DNA of 64,000 nucleotides from an uncultured Paracoccaceae bacterium (GTDB lineage Bacteria > Pseudomonadota > Alphaproteobacteria > Rhodobacterales > Rhodobacteraceae): positions 62,001-126,000 of the forward strand of contig CALMSR010000029.1 in NCBI GenBank assembly GCA_937872465.1, in the 5' to 3' direction. Shown here piece by piece: positions 20,041 to 30,193 of this stretch (the first letter of the stretch is position 1; each line of letters starts with the position of its first letter). The notes under the pieces are model-generated. The model did no database searches, was not told where the DNA came from, and was given only the letters and a program-made list of their open reading frames with translations. The position numbers were made by a program, and so were the translations under genes.

Positions 20041-21597
20041 ATGGAGAAGGATCCGGTGTCCGGCGTGGAGACGCGTTCCAAGGCGGGTTTCCTGGACGGT
20101 TTTCTGACCACGATCGAGCGGGTCGGCAACAAGGTCCCGCACCCGGCGATCATCTTCTTCATCCTGATCGGCCTGGTGATCGTCCTGTCGGTGATCCTGA
20201 GCCTGATCGGCTGGTCGGCGACCTACGAGGCGGTCGACCCGGTCTCCCACGAGGTCGTCGAGCGCACGACCGCGGTCAGGAGCCTGCTCTCGGCGGACGG
20301 CATCCGCTTCATGTTCACCTCGATCGTGCCGAACTTCCTCGGCTTCGGGGCGGTGGGGGTCATCATCGTCGCGATGATCGGCGTGGGCCTCGCCGAGGAA
20401 TCGGGGCTGATCGCGACGCTGGTGCGCAAGATCGTGGAAATCGCGCCGCGCTCGATCTTCACCTTCATCATCGTGATGCTCGGCGTCGTCTCCTCGATCG
20501 CGGCGGATGCGGGCTATCTGGTGCTGGTGCCGCTCGGCGCGGCGGCGTTCCACAGCCTCGGGCGGCATCCGCTGGCGGGGCTCGCGGCGGCGTTCTCGGG
20601 CGTCGCCGGCGTCTTTCTCGTCAATCTCTTCGTGACGCCTACGGATGCGCTGCTGGCGGAGATGACCAACGACGCGATCCATCTGGTCGACCCGAACCGC
20701 AACGTCACCCTGGTCGGCAACCTCTATTTCATGATCGCCTCGTCGATCCTGATGGGGATCGTCTGCACCATCCTGACCGAGAAGGTGGTCGAGCCGCATC
20801 TCGGGCCCTACGAGGGCGGGGTGCCGGTGGAGGCGCAGGCGGCGCTGAGCCCGGAGGAATCGCGCGGGCTGCGCTATACCGGCTGGGCGCTCTTGGGCTT
20901 CGTGATCGTGATCGGGCTCCTGACCGTGCCGCCGGGGGCGCCGCTGCGGCATCCGGAGACGGGCGAGATCCTCTCGGGCTCGCCCTTCATGTCCGGTCTC
21001 ATCGTGCTGATCAGCGCGCTCTTCTTCACGATCGGATTCGCCTACGGCAAGGGCGCGGGCACGGTGAAGGACCTGACGGCGGCGATCGGGATGATCGTGA
21101 AGACCTTCTCCGGCCTCGCCGGTCTGATCTTCCTCTTGCTGGTGATCGCGCAGTTCATCGCCTTCTTCAACTTCACCAATATCGCGACCGTGCTGGCGGC
21201 GAACCTCGCGGAGTTCCTCGAGACGGTGCCGCTCGGGGGCGTGAGCTACATCATCATCTTCGTCGTGGTGATCTTCCTGATCGACATCCTGATCACCGGA
21301 GCGGTGGCGAAATGGGCGATCTTCGCGCCGGTCTTCATCCCGCTCTTCATGCGGCTCGGCGGCGACCCGGATCTCGTGCTCGCCGCCTACCGCGTCGGCG
21401 ATTCGCCGGCGAATGTCATCACGCCGCTCAACGTCTATCTCGGCGTCATGGTCGGCTTCGCGGCGAAGTACCAGAAGGACGCGGGCATTGGCACGATTGT
21501 GTCGCTGATGCTGCCCTATACGGTCGTGCTGATGGTGCTCTGGACGTTGCTGCTGGTGGTCTGGTACGTGCTCGGCCTGCCGCTCGGCCCGGCCTGA
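20041..21597 (+). CDS. AbgT family transporter
   Basis: 518 residues with about eleven membrane helices. AbgT signatures: VGNKVPHPAIIFFILIG near the start, FGAVGVIIVAMIGVGLAEES, the re-entrant loop region ITGAVAKWAIFAPVFIPLFM, and YRVGDSPANVITPLNVYLGV near the end. AbgT proteins import p-aminobenzoyl-glutamate in E. coli; others have been reported to export sulfonamides. GGGGGAGGAAG directly before ATG 20041 fixes the start. The neighbouring M20 peptidase recalls the E. coli AbgA/AbgB hydrolases, which are also M20 proteins, so a folate-breakdown or acyl-glutamate uptake role is plausible but inferred. Confidence 0.95.
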   Translation: MEKDPVSGVETRSKAGFLDGFLTTIERVGNKVPHPAIIFFILIGLVIVLSVILSLIGWSATYEAVDPVSHEVVERTTAVRSLLSADGIRFMFTSIVPNFLGFGAVGVIIVAMIGVGLAEESGLIATLVRKIVEIAPRSIFTFIIVMLGVVSSIAADAGYLVLVPLGAAAFHSLGRHPLAGLAAAFSGVAGVFLVNLFVTPTDALLAEMTNDAIHLVDPNRNVTLVGNLYFMIASSILMGIVCTILTEKVVEPHLGPYEGGVPVEAQAALSPEESRGLRYTGWALLGFVIVIGLLTVPPGAPLRHPETGEILSGSPFMSGLIVLISALFFTIGFAYGKGAGTVKDLTAAIGMIVKTFSGLAGLIFLLLVIAQFIAFFNFTNIATVLAANLAEFLETVPLGGVSYIIIFVVVIFLIDILITGAVAKWAIFAPVFIPLFMRLGGDPDLVLAAYRVGDSPANVITPLNVYLGVMVGFAAKYQKDAGIGTIVSLMLPYTVVLMVLWTLLLVVWYVLGLPLGPA

Positions 21598-21718
21598 GCC
21601 GGAGTGCAGCGCGAAGCGATGGATGGCGGCACGGATTGCTTCCGCGCGCTCCGCAACTTCGCCGCCGCCTGCCTTTGGATGTCAATAACCCCATGCGCGG
21701 TCCGTGCCGGGGATCTGG

Positions 21719-22174
21719 TCATGCCGAGCGCTCTGCCTTGGACGACCCCATCACGATGTATGAGGTGATCGCGTTCACATGGGACTGCGTGCCCAGGATC
21801 TCGGTGTGGAAGCGCTTGTATTCCGCGAGGTCGGCGCTCTCGACGCGCAGCAGGTATTCGAACGCCCCGGCAATGTTGTGGCACTCGACCACCTCGGGCG
21901 CGATGGCCATCGCGCGTTCGAAGCCCTCTTGCGACGCCTTCGTATGCGAGGAGAGGCCGACCAGGACATAGGCCACGAAGCCGCGGCCCATGCGCTCGGG
22001 GTCGGTGACGACCCGGTAGCCGCGGATGACGCCGGTCCGTTCCAGTTCCTGGACGCGCCTCAGGCAGGCCGAGGGAGAGAGACCGACTCGCTCCGCCAGG
22101 GCGACGTTGCTGATCCGACCTTCTCGCCCCAGCTCGCGCAATATTTTCTGGTCAAGGGCGTCGATTCCGGTCAT
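21719..22174 (-). CDS. Lrp/AsnC family transcriptional regulator
   Basis: 151 residues: N-terminal winged helix (LDQKILRELGREGRISNVAL; recognition helix SPSACLRRVQELERTGVI), then an AsnC/RAM ligand domain (GFVAYVLVGLSSH; FEYLLRVESADLAEYKRF; TSYIVMGSSK). Such proteins sense amino acids and often control a LysE-type exporter encoded divergently, which is the arrangement here: the LysE frame begins 97 bases away on the other strand. The shared intergenic region is AT-rich and is the likely operator. Classification is secure. Confidence 0.96.
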   Translation of the reverse strand: MTGIDALDQKILRELGREGRISNVALAERVGLSPSACLRRVQELERTGVIRGYRVVTDPERMGRGFVAYVLVGLSSHTKASQEGFERAMAIAPEVVECHNIAGAFEYLLRVESADLAEYKRFHTEILGTQSHVNAITSYIVMGSSKAERSA

Positions 22175-22271
22175 TCGTTGTCCATTTCAGCTATTCCGTC
22201 TGCATGATAGGCGAGAAGTTGTGGGTTTTCCTCGATAATATTGCGTCGAACCGATCGAGGAGACAAGTCCC

Positions 22272-22871
22272 ATGAGTTTCGCCGTCCTGACCGCCCTTCT
22301 GGGTTTCGCCTTCGTTTCGACCGTCACGCCGGGCCCGAACAACCTGATGCTGATGGCCTCCGGCGCAAACTTCGGCTTTCGCCGGAGCGTGCCGCACATG
22401 CTCGGGATCGTCGGGGGCGTGTCGGTGATGGCGCTCCTCGTCGGCGTCGGCCTGATGGCGCTGTTCGACGCCGTGCCCGCGCTGAACCTCGTCCTGAAGA
22501 TCCTGTCCGTCGGGTATCTGCTCTGGCTGGCTGCCAGGATCGCCATGGCCGCGCCGGTGCAGGAGCGGGACGCGGACAGCCGGCCGATGACGTTTTTCCA
22601 GGCCGCCGCGTTCCAGTGGGTGAACCCGAAGGCCTGGGCCATGTGCCTGACTGCGGTCACGCTCTACGCGCCCGATCGCTCGCTCCTGTCCGTCGCCGTC
22701 GTGGCCGGCGCGTTCGCCCTCGTCTGTCTCCCGGCGATCTCGGTCTGGGCCTGGCTCGGGACGGTGGTCCGGTAATGGCTGTCGAACGCGACCCGGCTGC
22801 GGATCTTCAACTTCACCATGGCGGCCTTGCTCGTGGCGTCGCTCTATCCCGTTCTCCGCTTCGGTGGGTGA
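22272..22871 (+). pseudogene. LysE/RhtB family amino-acid exporter interrupted by an in-frame stop
   Basis: The frame starts at ATG 22272 after GAGGAG and has the LysE signature TVTPGPNNLMLMASGANFG near residue 20, then four to five helices. A TAA at 22773-22775 ends the protein after 167 residues. In the same frame translation would continue as WLSNATRLRIFNFTMAALLV and on to YPVLRFGG before TGA 22869-22871. That continuation is the expected last helix of the family, and 199 residues is the normal length. A single base change (for example from CAA, AAA or GAA) would explain the stop. The truncated form lacks the final helix and may be inactive. Sequencing error or natural readthrough cannot be excluded. 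Confidence 0.8.
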
Positions 22872-23067
22872 GCGCGTGCGCCGCGATAGCCGGGTCTTCG
22901 GCGGAGCGGCGGATGTGCGTCGGGCCGGATCCGGTCCGGGGACGCGCTGAAGGTTTCGGCCCCGAGCCGGCAGGGCATATCGATCAAGTTCGCCTGACCC
23001 TCGCGCAGCAGCAGCCGTGCACGAAGACGATCGCTTCGCGCTCGCGCGCCGGTCGCCCGGGTTCGCG

Positions 23068-24096
23068 TCATGCCGTCTCGTCGAGGTCGAAGGTCGCCTC
23101 GCGGCCGATGCTGGCGCGGTGCCGCTGGCCGAATTCCTCGGTGGCGCGGCGTCCCTCGTCGCGCAGCATCTCCAGGAAGCCGCGTTCGGCGTTCAGCTTC
23201 GACGAGGCGCCGAGGCCCACCATCATGTCGCTGTGGATGCGGTGCATGCGCATCTCCGCCCAGCGGCGGCCCTCGCCGTCGCCGGCGTCGACGACCCCGC
23301 GCAGCACCGAGATCATGCGCAGTTCCTTGAGCAGTACCGCATTGAAGGAGACCTCGTTCAGCCGGTTCGCGATGGCGCGGGCGGTGCGCGGGGTGCCGGG
23401 GCGCTCGACGGGGTTGATCTGCACGAGCAGCGTGTCGCGGGATTCACATTCGCGCACCAGCGGTGTCAGCGTCGGGTTGCCGCTGTAACCGCCGTCCCAA
23501 TAGGGATCGCCGTCGATCTCGACCGCCTGGTACATCGTCGGCAGGCAGGCCGAGGCGAGCAGCACCTCGGGCGTGATCTCGTGGCGGCGGAACACCCGGC
23601 CGCGGCCGGTGCGCACGTTCGTCGCGGTGATGAAGAGCTTGACCGGGCCCGCGGCGAGCCGGTCGAAGTCGATGGTCTCCTCCAGGATGTCGCGCAGCGG
23701 ATTGCCGCCCGCGCCGGTGAGCGAATAGGGCGAGACCAGCCGCGACATCAGGTCGGTCATGATATAGGCGGGCGAGCGGTCGAGCGACCAGTTGCCGCGG
23801 ATCATGTCGAGCGGGCCGCGGCGGAAGGGGCTGAAGGTCGCGGCGCGCGACACGCGCTCCCAGAAATCCGCGAGCCCCGCCCGCGCCGCCTCGCGCCCAC
23901 CGCTGGCGATGCCATGGGCGAAGACCGCGGCGTTCATGGCCCCCGCCGAGGTTCCCGAGATGCCGTCGACCGTGAGCCATTCCGCCTCGAGCAGCCGGTC
24001 CAGCACGCCCCAGGCGAAGGCGCCGTGGGATCCGCCGCCCTGAAGCGCCAGGTTGACCGTGAGCGGCCCGGGTTCGGCGCGATCCTCCTCCGTCAT
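23068..24096 (-). CDS. Patatin-like phospholipase
   Basis: 342 residues. The full patatin active site is present: oxyanion loop LQGGGSHGAF (residues 18-27), nucleophile Ser50 in GISGTSAGAMNA, and catalytic Asp201 in YWDGGYSGNPT. The protein is cytosolic by sequence (no signal peptide) and of typical size for bacterial serine acyl hydrolases that deacylate phospholipids. It is divergent from the membrane alpha/beta hydrolase, with about 165 bases between starts. No partner gene suggests a more exact role. Confidence 0.95.
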   Translation of the reverse strand: MTEEDRAEPGPLTVNLALQGGGSHGAFAWGVLDRLLEAEWLTVDGISGTSAGAMNAAVFAHGIASGGREAARAGLADFWERVSRAATFSPFRRGPLDMIRGNWSLDRSPAYIMTDLMSRLVSPYSLTGAGGNPLRDILEETIDFDRLAAGPVKLFITATNVRTGRGRVFRRHEITPEVLLASACLPTMYQAVEIDGDPYWDGGYSGNPTLTPLVRECESRDTLLVQINPVERPGTPRTARAIANRLNEVSFNAVLLKELRMISVLRGVVDAGDGEGRRWAEMRMHRIHSDMMVGLGASSKLNAERGFLEMLRDEGRRATEEFGQRHRASIGREATFDLDETA

Positions 24097-24262
24097 GTCC
24101 GGATATTCTCCCTGCGATGGCGCGGCATTCTGGAAGGGCTCCGCCGGCGCCTGTCAATGGCGATCCGAACATCGCGATTGACCTCTCCGGGGGCGGTTGC
24201 CATGGTCCGGCGACCCGGGCGGATGCGCTCCCGCCCGGCTGCCACCGCGACCTGGACAAGCG

Positions 24263-25933
24263 ATGCCGTATTTCCGCATGGGCGCCCTGCTGCGCTCGCT
24301 CTCGCTGATCGGACTGCCGCTCGGGGCGATCTTTCTCGCCGCGTCGCTGACGCCGTCGCTGATCCCCCGCAGCTATCTCATGCAGGGCGCGCTCGCGGGC
24401 GTGTCGCTGGCGCTCGGCTATGCCATCGGGACGCGGATCGACGCGCTCTGGCGCTACCTGGAGTTGCCGGTGCCGGGGCCGCGCTGGGGTTTCCGGCTGA
24501 CATGGGCCTCGCTGGGGGTTGCGGCGGCGATCGTGCTCGCGGCGCTCTGGAAGTCGGCGGCCTGGCAGAACTCGATCCGCGAGCTCATGGGGATGCCGCC
24601 GGTCGAGACCATCCATCCGCTGGAGGTCGGGCTGGTGGCCCTGGCGGTCTTTGCGGTGCTGCTCGTGATCTGGCGGTTCTTCCGCATGCTCGCGGGATAT
24701 TTCGACCGCTGGACGGGCCGGTTCGTGCCGGGACGCGTCGCCCGGATCATCGGCGTCGCCGCCGCCGGCGCGCTCTTCGTGCTGATCCTCGACGGGCTGC
24801 TGCTGCGGAGCCTCCTGGGCATGGCCGACGAAGCCATGCGCATCCGCGACAGCCTGATCGAGCCCGACGTGGCGCGGCCGGAGGCGCCCGAGCGGACCGG
24901 CAGCGCCGCCTCGCTGGTGGATTGGGCGGGAATGGGCCGGACCGGGCGGGATTATGTCTCCTCCGGCCCGACCGCAGCCGAGATCTCGGCCTTTCTCGGG
25001 CGTCCGGCGCTCGAGCCGATCCGGGTCTATGTCGGGCTCAATTCCGCGGAGGATGCCGAGGCGCGGGCCGATCTCGCGCTCCGCGAGCTCGAGCGGGTCG
25101 GCGCTTTCGAGCGCTCGGCGCTGATCGTGGTGGTGCCGACCGGGACCGGCTGGATGGATTCCGCGGGCACCGATCCGGTGGAATACCTGCTCGGCGGCGA
25201 TGTGGCGACCGTGGCGATCCAGTATTCCTATCTCACCAGCCCGATGTCGCTGCTGGTCGAGCCGGGCATCGGCATCGAGGCCGGGCGGGCGCTCTTCCGG
25301 GCGGTCTATCGCCACTGGACCGAGCTGCCGCGGGACGAGCGCCCGAAGCTCTATCTCAACGGGCTGAGCCTCGGCGCCTACAGCTCGGAGCAATCGGTGC
25401 GGCTGCACGAGGTCATCGCCGATCCTCCCCAGGGTGCGCTCTGGGTCGGCCCGCCCTTCCCGAGCCCGGTCTGGCGCGCCGCCGTGCGCGACCGCAACCC
25501 CGGGACGCCGGAATGGTTGCCGCGCTTCGGCGACGGCTCGATCCTGCGCTTCACCAACCAGGAGAACGCGCTCGACATCCCCGGCGCGGAATGGGGGCCG
25601 ATCCGGCTGGTCTATCTGCAATATCCCAGCGATCCGATCACCTTCTTCAGCCCCGAGAGCTTCTATCGCGAACCCGACTGGATGAAGGCGCCGCGCGGGC
25701 CCGACGTCTCGCCGGACCTGATGTGGTTCCCGGGGGTCAGTTTCCTGCAGCTCCTGCTCGACACCGCCATCGGCCTGAACGTTCCCATGGGCCACGGGCA
25801 TCTCTTCGCACCGGAGCACTACATCGACGGCTGGCAGGCGGTCGTGGCGCCCGAGGGCTGGGACGCGGAAGGGATCGAACGGCTGAAGGCGCATTTCCGG
25901 GAGAAGTTCGCCGCCGAGGCGGCGGAGGGCTGA
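24263..25933 (+). CDS. Membrane-anchored alpha/beta hydrolase (Abhydrolase_9 family)
   Basis: 556 residues. The first 190 hold four to five membrane helices (LIGLPLGAIFLAASLTPSLI; AAGALFVLILDGLLL). The rest is a catalytic alpha/beta-hydrolase domain with nucleophile elbow LYLNGLSLGAYSS (Ser369) and late conserved blocks WGPIRLVYLQYPSDPITFF and NVPMGHGHLFAPEHYIDGW, whose histidine is probably catalytic. The substrate is unknown; the family is described only as alpha/beta-hydrolase with N- and C-terminal domains. ATG 24263 is chosen because the first helix follows soon after; an in-frame start at 24197 would add a proline-rich leader. Confidence 0.9.
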   Translation: MPYFRMGALLRSLSLIGLPLGAIFLAASLTPSLIPRSYLMQGALAGVSLALGYAIGTRIDALWRYLELPVPGPRWGFRLTWASLGVAAAIVLAALWKSAAWQNSIRELMGMPPVETIHPLEVGLVALAVFAVLLVIWRFFRMLAGYFDRWTGRFVPGRVARIIGVAAAGALFVLILDGLLLRSLLGMADEAMRIRDSLIEPDVARPEAPERTGSAASLVDWAGMGRTGRDYVSSGPTAAEISAFLGRPALEPIRVYVGLNSAEDAEARADLALRELERVGAFERSALIVVVPTGTGWMDSAGTDPVEYLLGGDVATVAIQYSYLTSPMSLLVEPGIGIEAGRALFRAVYRHWTELPRDERPKLYLNGLSLGAYSSEQSVRLHEVIADPPQGALWVGPPFPSPVWRAAVRDRNPGTPEWLPRFGDGSILRFTNQENALDIPGAEWGPIRLVYLQYPSDPITFFSPESFYREPDWMKAPRGPDVSPDLMWFPGVSFLQLLLDTAIGLNVPMGHGHLFAPEHYIDGWQAVVAPEGWDAEGIERLKAHFREKFAAEAAEG

Positions 25934-26134
25934 GGCGGGGGGATAGGGGACTTGCATCCGGCAGCGCGGATCCGTCAGGTCGGGTTGCGGGCCGGCCCGG
26001 CGCAACCAGCCCGCTCGGGCCGGGCGCTGCCCTCGTCTTGGTGCGGGACGGTCGAGGACGAAGGAATGATCTCCGAATGCGCTGGTCCTGCGGCAAGGGT
26101 GCGCGCCTTTCGCGGCTTGGCCGGAGGGGATAGG

Positions 26135-27304
26135 ATGCGGCAGGCAATCGGGGAGGCGGTCTTGCGCATGGTGGCGGTCCTGGCGCTGGCGGCGATGCTC
26201 GGTCCGGCCGCGGCCGGAGAGGATGGGCCGGTGGTGATCGGCGCGGTCTACAACCTCACCGGCGGGCAGAAGAAACTGGACGTGCCCTCCTCGGAGGGCG
26301 CCCGCCTCGCGGTGCAGCGCGCGAATGCGGCAGGCGGGCTCTTCGGGCGCACGGTCGAGATGGTCGAGGTCGATGGCGAGACCCGGCCGGAGGTCATCGC
26401 CGAGCGGACAACGGCGCTCTTCGAGGGCGCGCCGGGTCTCGCCGGGGTGATCGGTCTCTCGGATACCGACATGGTGCTGGCGGCGGCGCCGGTCGTGGCC
26501 GGGCAGGGGCGCGTCTTCCTGACCTCCGGGGCGACCTCGCCGCTCCTGCCGCGGCAGGTTCCGGACTATCTCTTCCTCGCCGCCTTCGGGGACAACGTGC
26601 AGGCGGCCGCCGGGGCGGAATGGGCCTTCGAGAGCCTCGGCGCGCGCAGCGCCGCGGTGCTCTACAGCGGGGCGTCCACCTATGCCCGATTGTTGCAGGG
26701 CTATTTCGCCGATCGCTTCGCCGCCCTGGGCGGGAAGGTGCTTGCGGTGGCGGCCTATGATCCGGGGGATCCGGCGGCGGCGGTCGCGGCGCTGCCCCCC
26801 GCCGATCTGATCTATCTCGCGGCCCTGCCCGACGAGGTCGCCGAAGCGGTCCCGGCGCTGCGGCGGGCCGGGATCGAGGCGCCGATCCTCGGCGGCGACG
26901 GGCTCGACATCGGCGGGGCCTGGGCAGCGGTGCCGGAGACCCGCGCGGTCTATTTCACCACCCATGCCTATCTCGGCCCGGACAGCCCGGATCCGGCGGT
27001 CATCCGGTTCCGCGAGGAATACGCCGATGCCTATCCCGGCCGCGAACCCGACGCCTTCGCCGCGCTCGGCTACGACGCGGCCCGGCTGCTGCTCGCGGCG
27101 ATCGAGACCGCGGGGAGCCCTGAGCCGGAGGCGGTCCGGGCGGCGCTCGCGGCGACCCGGGATTTCGCGGGGGTCACGGGGACGATCGGCTATGCGCCGG
27201 GCAGCCGGATTCCGGCGAAATCCGTCGCGATCATCGGCGTCGATTCGGGCCGGCAGAGCTTCGTGGCGAGCATCCTGCCGCGGGAGATCCCGCAACCGGA
27301 ATGA
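26135..27304 (+). CDS. Periplasmic substrate-binding protein (Peripla_BP_6, branched-chain amino acid type)
   Basis: 389 residues. ATG 26135 follows GGAGGGGATAGG and opens a signal peptide (RMVAVLALAAMLGPAAAGE). The mature protein has the Leu/Ile/Val-binding fold: VIGAVYNLTGGQKKLDVPSS, GARLAVQRANAAGGLFGRTV, VIGLSDTDMVLAAAPV and late DAFAALGYDAARLLLAAIE. Such proteins feed HAAT-type ABC importers, but no permease or ATPase gene is adjacent, so this one is an orphan that must pair with a transporter elsewhere or act as a sensor. A structured repeat (family B) follows 40 bases after its stop. Confidence 0.92.
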   Translation: MRQAIGEAVLRMVAVLALAAMLGPAAAGEDGPVVIGAVYNLTGGQKKLDVPSSEGARLAVQRANAAGGLFGRTVEMVEVDGETRPEVIAERTTALFEGAPGLAGVIGLSDTDMVLAAAPVVAGQGRVFLTSGATSPLLPRQVPDYLFLAAFGDNVQAAAGAEWAFESLGARSAAVLYSGASTYARLLQGYFADRFAALGGKVLAVAAYDPGDPAAAVAALPPADLIYLAALPDEVAEAVPALRRAGIEAPILGGDGLDIGGAWAAVPETRAVYFTTHAYLGPDSPDPAVIRFREEYADAYPGREPDAFAALGYDAARLLLAAIETAGSPEPEAVRAALAATRDFAGVTGTIGYAPGSRIPAKSVAIIGVDSGRQSFVASILPREIPQPE

Positions 27305-27343
27305 CGGCGGGCGCGACATGCGCGGCCGCCTAGTCGGGCGCGC

Positions 27344-27450
27344 GCGGATTGCCAGCCGTTGGTGGAACCCGACCCCCTTCGACCTCCGCGCTCGCGCGCT
27401 CCGGCCGACGAACCGGCGCGAGGCAGTGCCTCGCTTCTGCCGGTTCGGGG
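27344..27450 (+). repeat. Repeat family B, copy B1
   Basis: About 105 bases that reappear, reverse-complemented, at 40364-40468. The core is a nested hairpin: outer arms CGAACCGGC and GCCGGTTCG, inner palindrome GCGAGGCA-G-TGCCTCGC (27418-27434). It begins 40 bases after the stop of the binding-protein gene, on its sense strand. The remaining bases 27451-27639 contain no supported gene. Confidence 0.8.
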
Positions 27451-27639
27451 CATTCCCGGGCGGATCGATTCACCCGGATGGCGTGTGATGTCCCGGTCGT
27501 GAAACGACCCAAGGTGCAGCCCGACCATCCGCACCGCCAGCTTCGCGGCGACGTGATCGCCGTGCAAGGCGCTTGCGCCGGCCGCCGCCGTGGGGCAGTC
27601 TGAGAGGCGCAAGCGTCACCCGTGTCATCCGGAGGCCTA

Positions 27640-28651
<1,012 letters not shown>

Positions 28652-28659
<8 letters not shown>

Positions 28660-29161
28660 GGCGACCGACGCCCCCGCGCTCGTCGATCTGGTGCTCGAGG
28701 ATCCGCGCTGGGGCGAGGTGGGGCTCGAAGCCGTCGCCGAGCGCGCCGCCCGGGCCGCGCTCGCCGAGACCGGCCGTGATCCGGCCCGCCACGAGGTCAG
28801 CCTGCTCGCCTGCGACGACGGGCGCATCGCCGGGCTGAACGAGGCCTTCCGCGGGGCGGCGAAGCCGACCAACGTGCTCTCCTGGCCTGCCTTCGAGGGC
28901 GCGGTGCCGCTGCCGATGGCCGGCGAGCGGGTCTTTCTGGGCGACATGGCGCTGGCCTTCGAGACCTGCGCGCGCGAGGCGCGGGCGGCGGGGATCCCGC
29001 TCGCCGACCATGCGGCGCATTTGGTCGTGCACGGGCTCCTGCATCTCCTCGGCCACGATCACATCGACGACACGGAGGCCGAGGCGATGGAGGCGATCGA
29101 GACGAAAACACTTGCCAGCCTGGGGATCGCCGACCCATATTCGTCGCAGGAGCGCCCCTGA
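28652..29161 (+). CDS. ybeY: Endoribonuclease YbeY (16S rRNA maturation)
   Basis: 169 residues, with the family's zinc motif HGLLHLLGHDH (H127, H131, H137) and the preceding KPTNVLSWPA and FLGDMALAFE blocks. YbeY is a single-strand endoribonuclease needed for 16S rRNA 3'-end processing and ribosome quality control. The start overlaps the end of phoH, indicating translational coupling. Confidence 0.98.
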
Positions 29162-29183
29162 GGCGCGGGATCGGATAGGAGAC

Positions 29184-30104
29184 ATGGGCGATACTCCCGA
29201 CGGGCACGCCTCGGTCGAGCACGAGGTTGCCGACGACGGAGACCCGGACAGTCCCGGAAAGTCTTCATTCTTTGCGCGGCTCTTCGGGCGCGATCCCGCG
29301 GAAGAGGACGATCACGGCGGGCCATCCGGCACGCTTGAGAGCGCCGAGAGCAATGCGCGCGAGATGCTCGTCAATCTGCGGAACATGCGGCGGATGCGCG
29401 TCGACGACGTCGCCATCCCGCGTGCCGATATCGTCGCGGTCTCCGAACAGGCGCCGCTCGAGGATCTCGTCGCCGCCTTCCAGAGCAGCACGCTCTCGCG
29501 CCTGCCGGTCTATCGCGACACCCTCGACAAGCCGCAGGGGCTGGTGCATCTCAAGGATCTGGCGCTGAAATACGGCTTCGGCAACAGCGCCGAGGACTAT
29601 GACCTGAAGGGCCTGCTGCGGCCGCTGCTCTATGCGCCGCCGTCGATGCCGATCGGCGTGCTGCTCCAGAAGATGCAGGCCGCGCGCATCCACATGGCGC
29701 TGGTGATCGACGAATACGGCGGCGTCGACGGGCTCGTGACCATCGAGGACCTGCTCGAGCAGATCGTCGGCGACATCGCCGACGAGCACGACGACGAGGA
29801 GGACCAGCTCTGGGCCGAGGAGGCACCGGGGGTCTTTCTCGCCCAGGCGCGGGTCGATCTCGATGAATTCGAGGAAGCGACGGGCCTGCATCTGGCCGAG
29901 CCGGATCTCGACGAGGAGGTGGATACCCTGGGCGGCCTCGTCTTCCGCCTGTCGGGCCGGGTGCCGGTGCGCGGCGAGGTCGTCATGCATCCCGACGGGC
30001 ACGAGTTCGAGATCGTCGATGCCGATGCGCGCCGCATCAAGCGGCTGCGGCTGCGCGTGAAGTCGGACGGGCAGGACGGCCGGACAAGCGAGGCGGCGGA
30101 ATAA
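29184..30104 (+). CDS. CorC/HlyC-type CBS-domain protein
   Basis: 306 residues. ATG 29184 follows TAGGAG. After an acidic leader come the CBS pair (VDDVAIPRADIVAVSEQAPL; YRDTLDKPQGLVHLKDLAL; IHMALVIDEYGGVDGLVTIE at about 70-195) and a C-terminal CorC_HlyC transporter-associated domain (ARVDLDEFEEATGLHLAEPD). No membrane part is present. In other bacteria this soluble member is encoded between ybeY and lnt, as here, and is linked to magnesium/cobalt homeostasis, though the exact activity is unsettled. Confidence 0.95.
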   Translation: MGDTPDGHASVEHEVADDGDPDSPGKSSFFARLFGRDPAEEDDHGGPSGTLESAESNAREMLVNLRNMRRMRVDDVAIPRADIVAVSEQAPLEDLVAAFQSSTLSRLPVYRDTLDKPQGLVHLKDLALKYGFGNSAEDYDLKGLLRPLLYAPPSMPIGVLLQKMQAARIHMALVIDEYGGVDGLVTIEDLLEQIVGDIADEHDDEEDQLWAEEAPGVFLAQARVDLDEFEEATGLHLAEPDLDEEVDTLGGLVFRLSGRVPVRGEVVMHPDGHEFEIVDADARRIKRLRLRVKSDGQDGRTSEAAE

Positions 30105-30193
30105 TCCCGGAGGCCGTCAGGAGGCTCCGGTGCCGGATCGACGCGCTTTCGGGGAGGCGCCGCGCGGGTCTCGCGGCGGGGGCGGGCGGGCTC

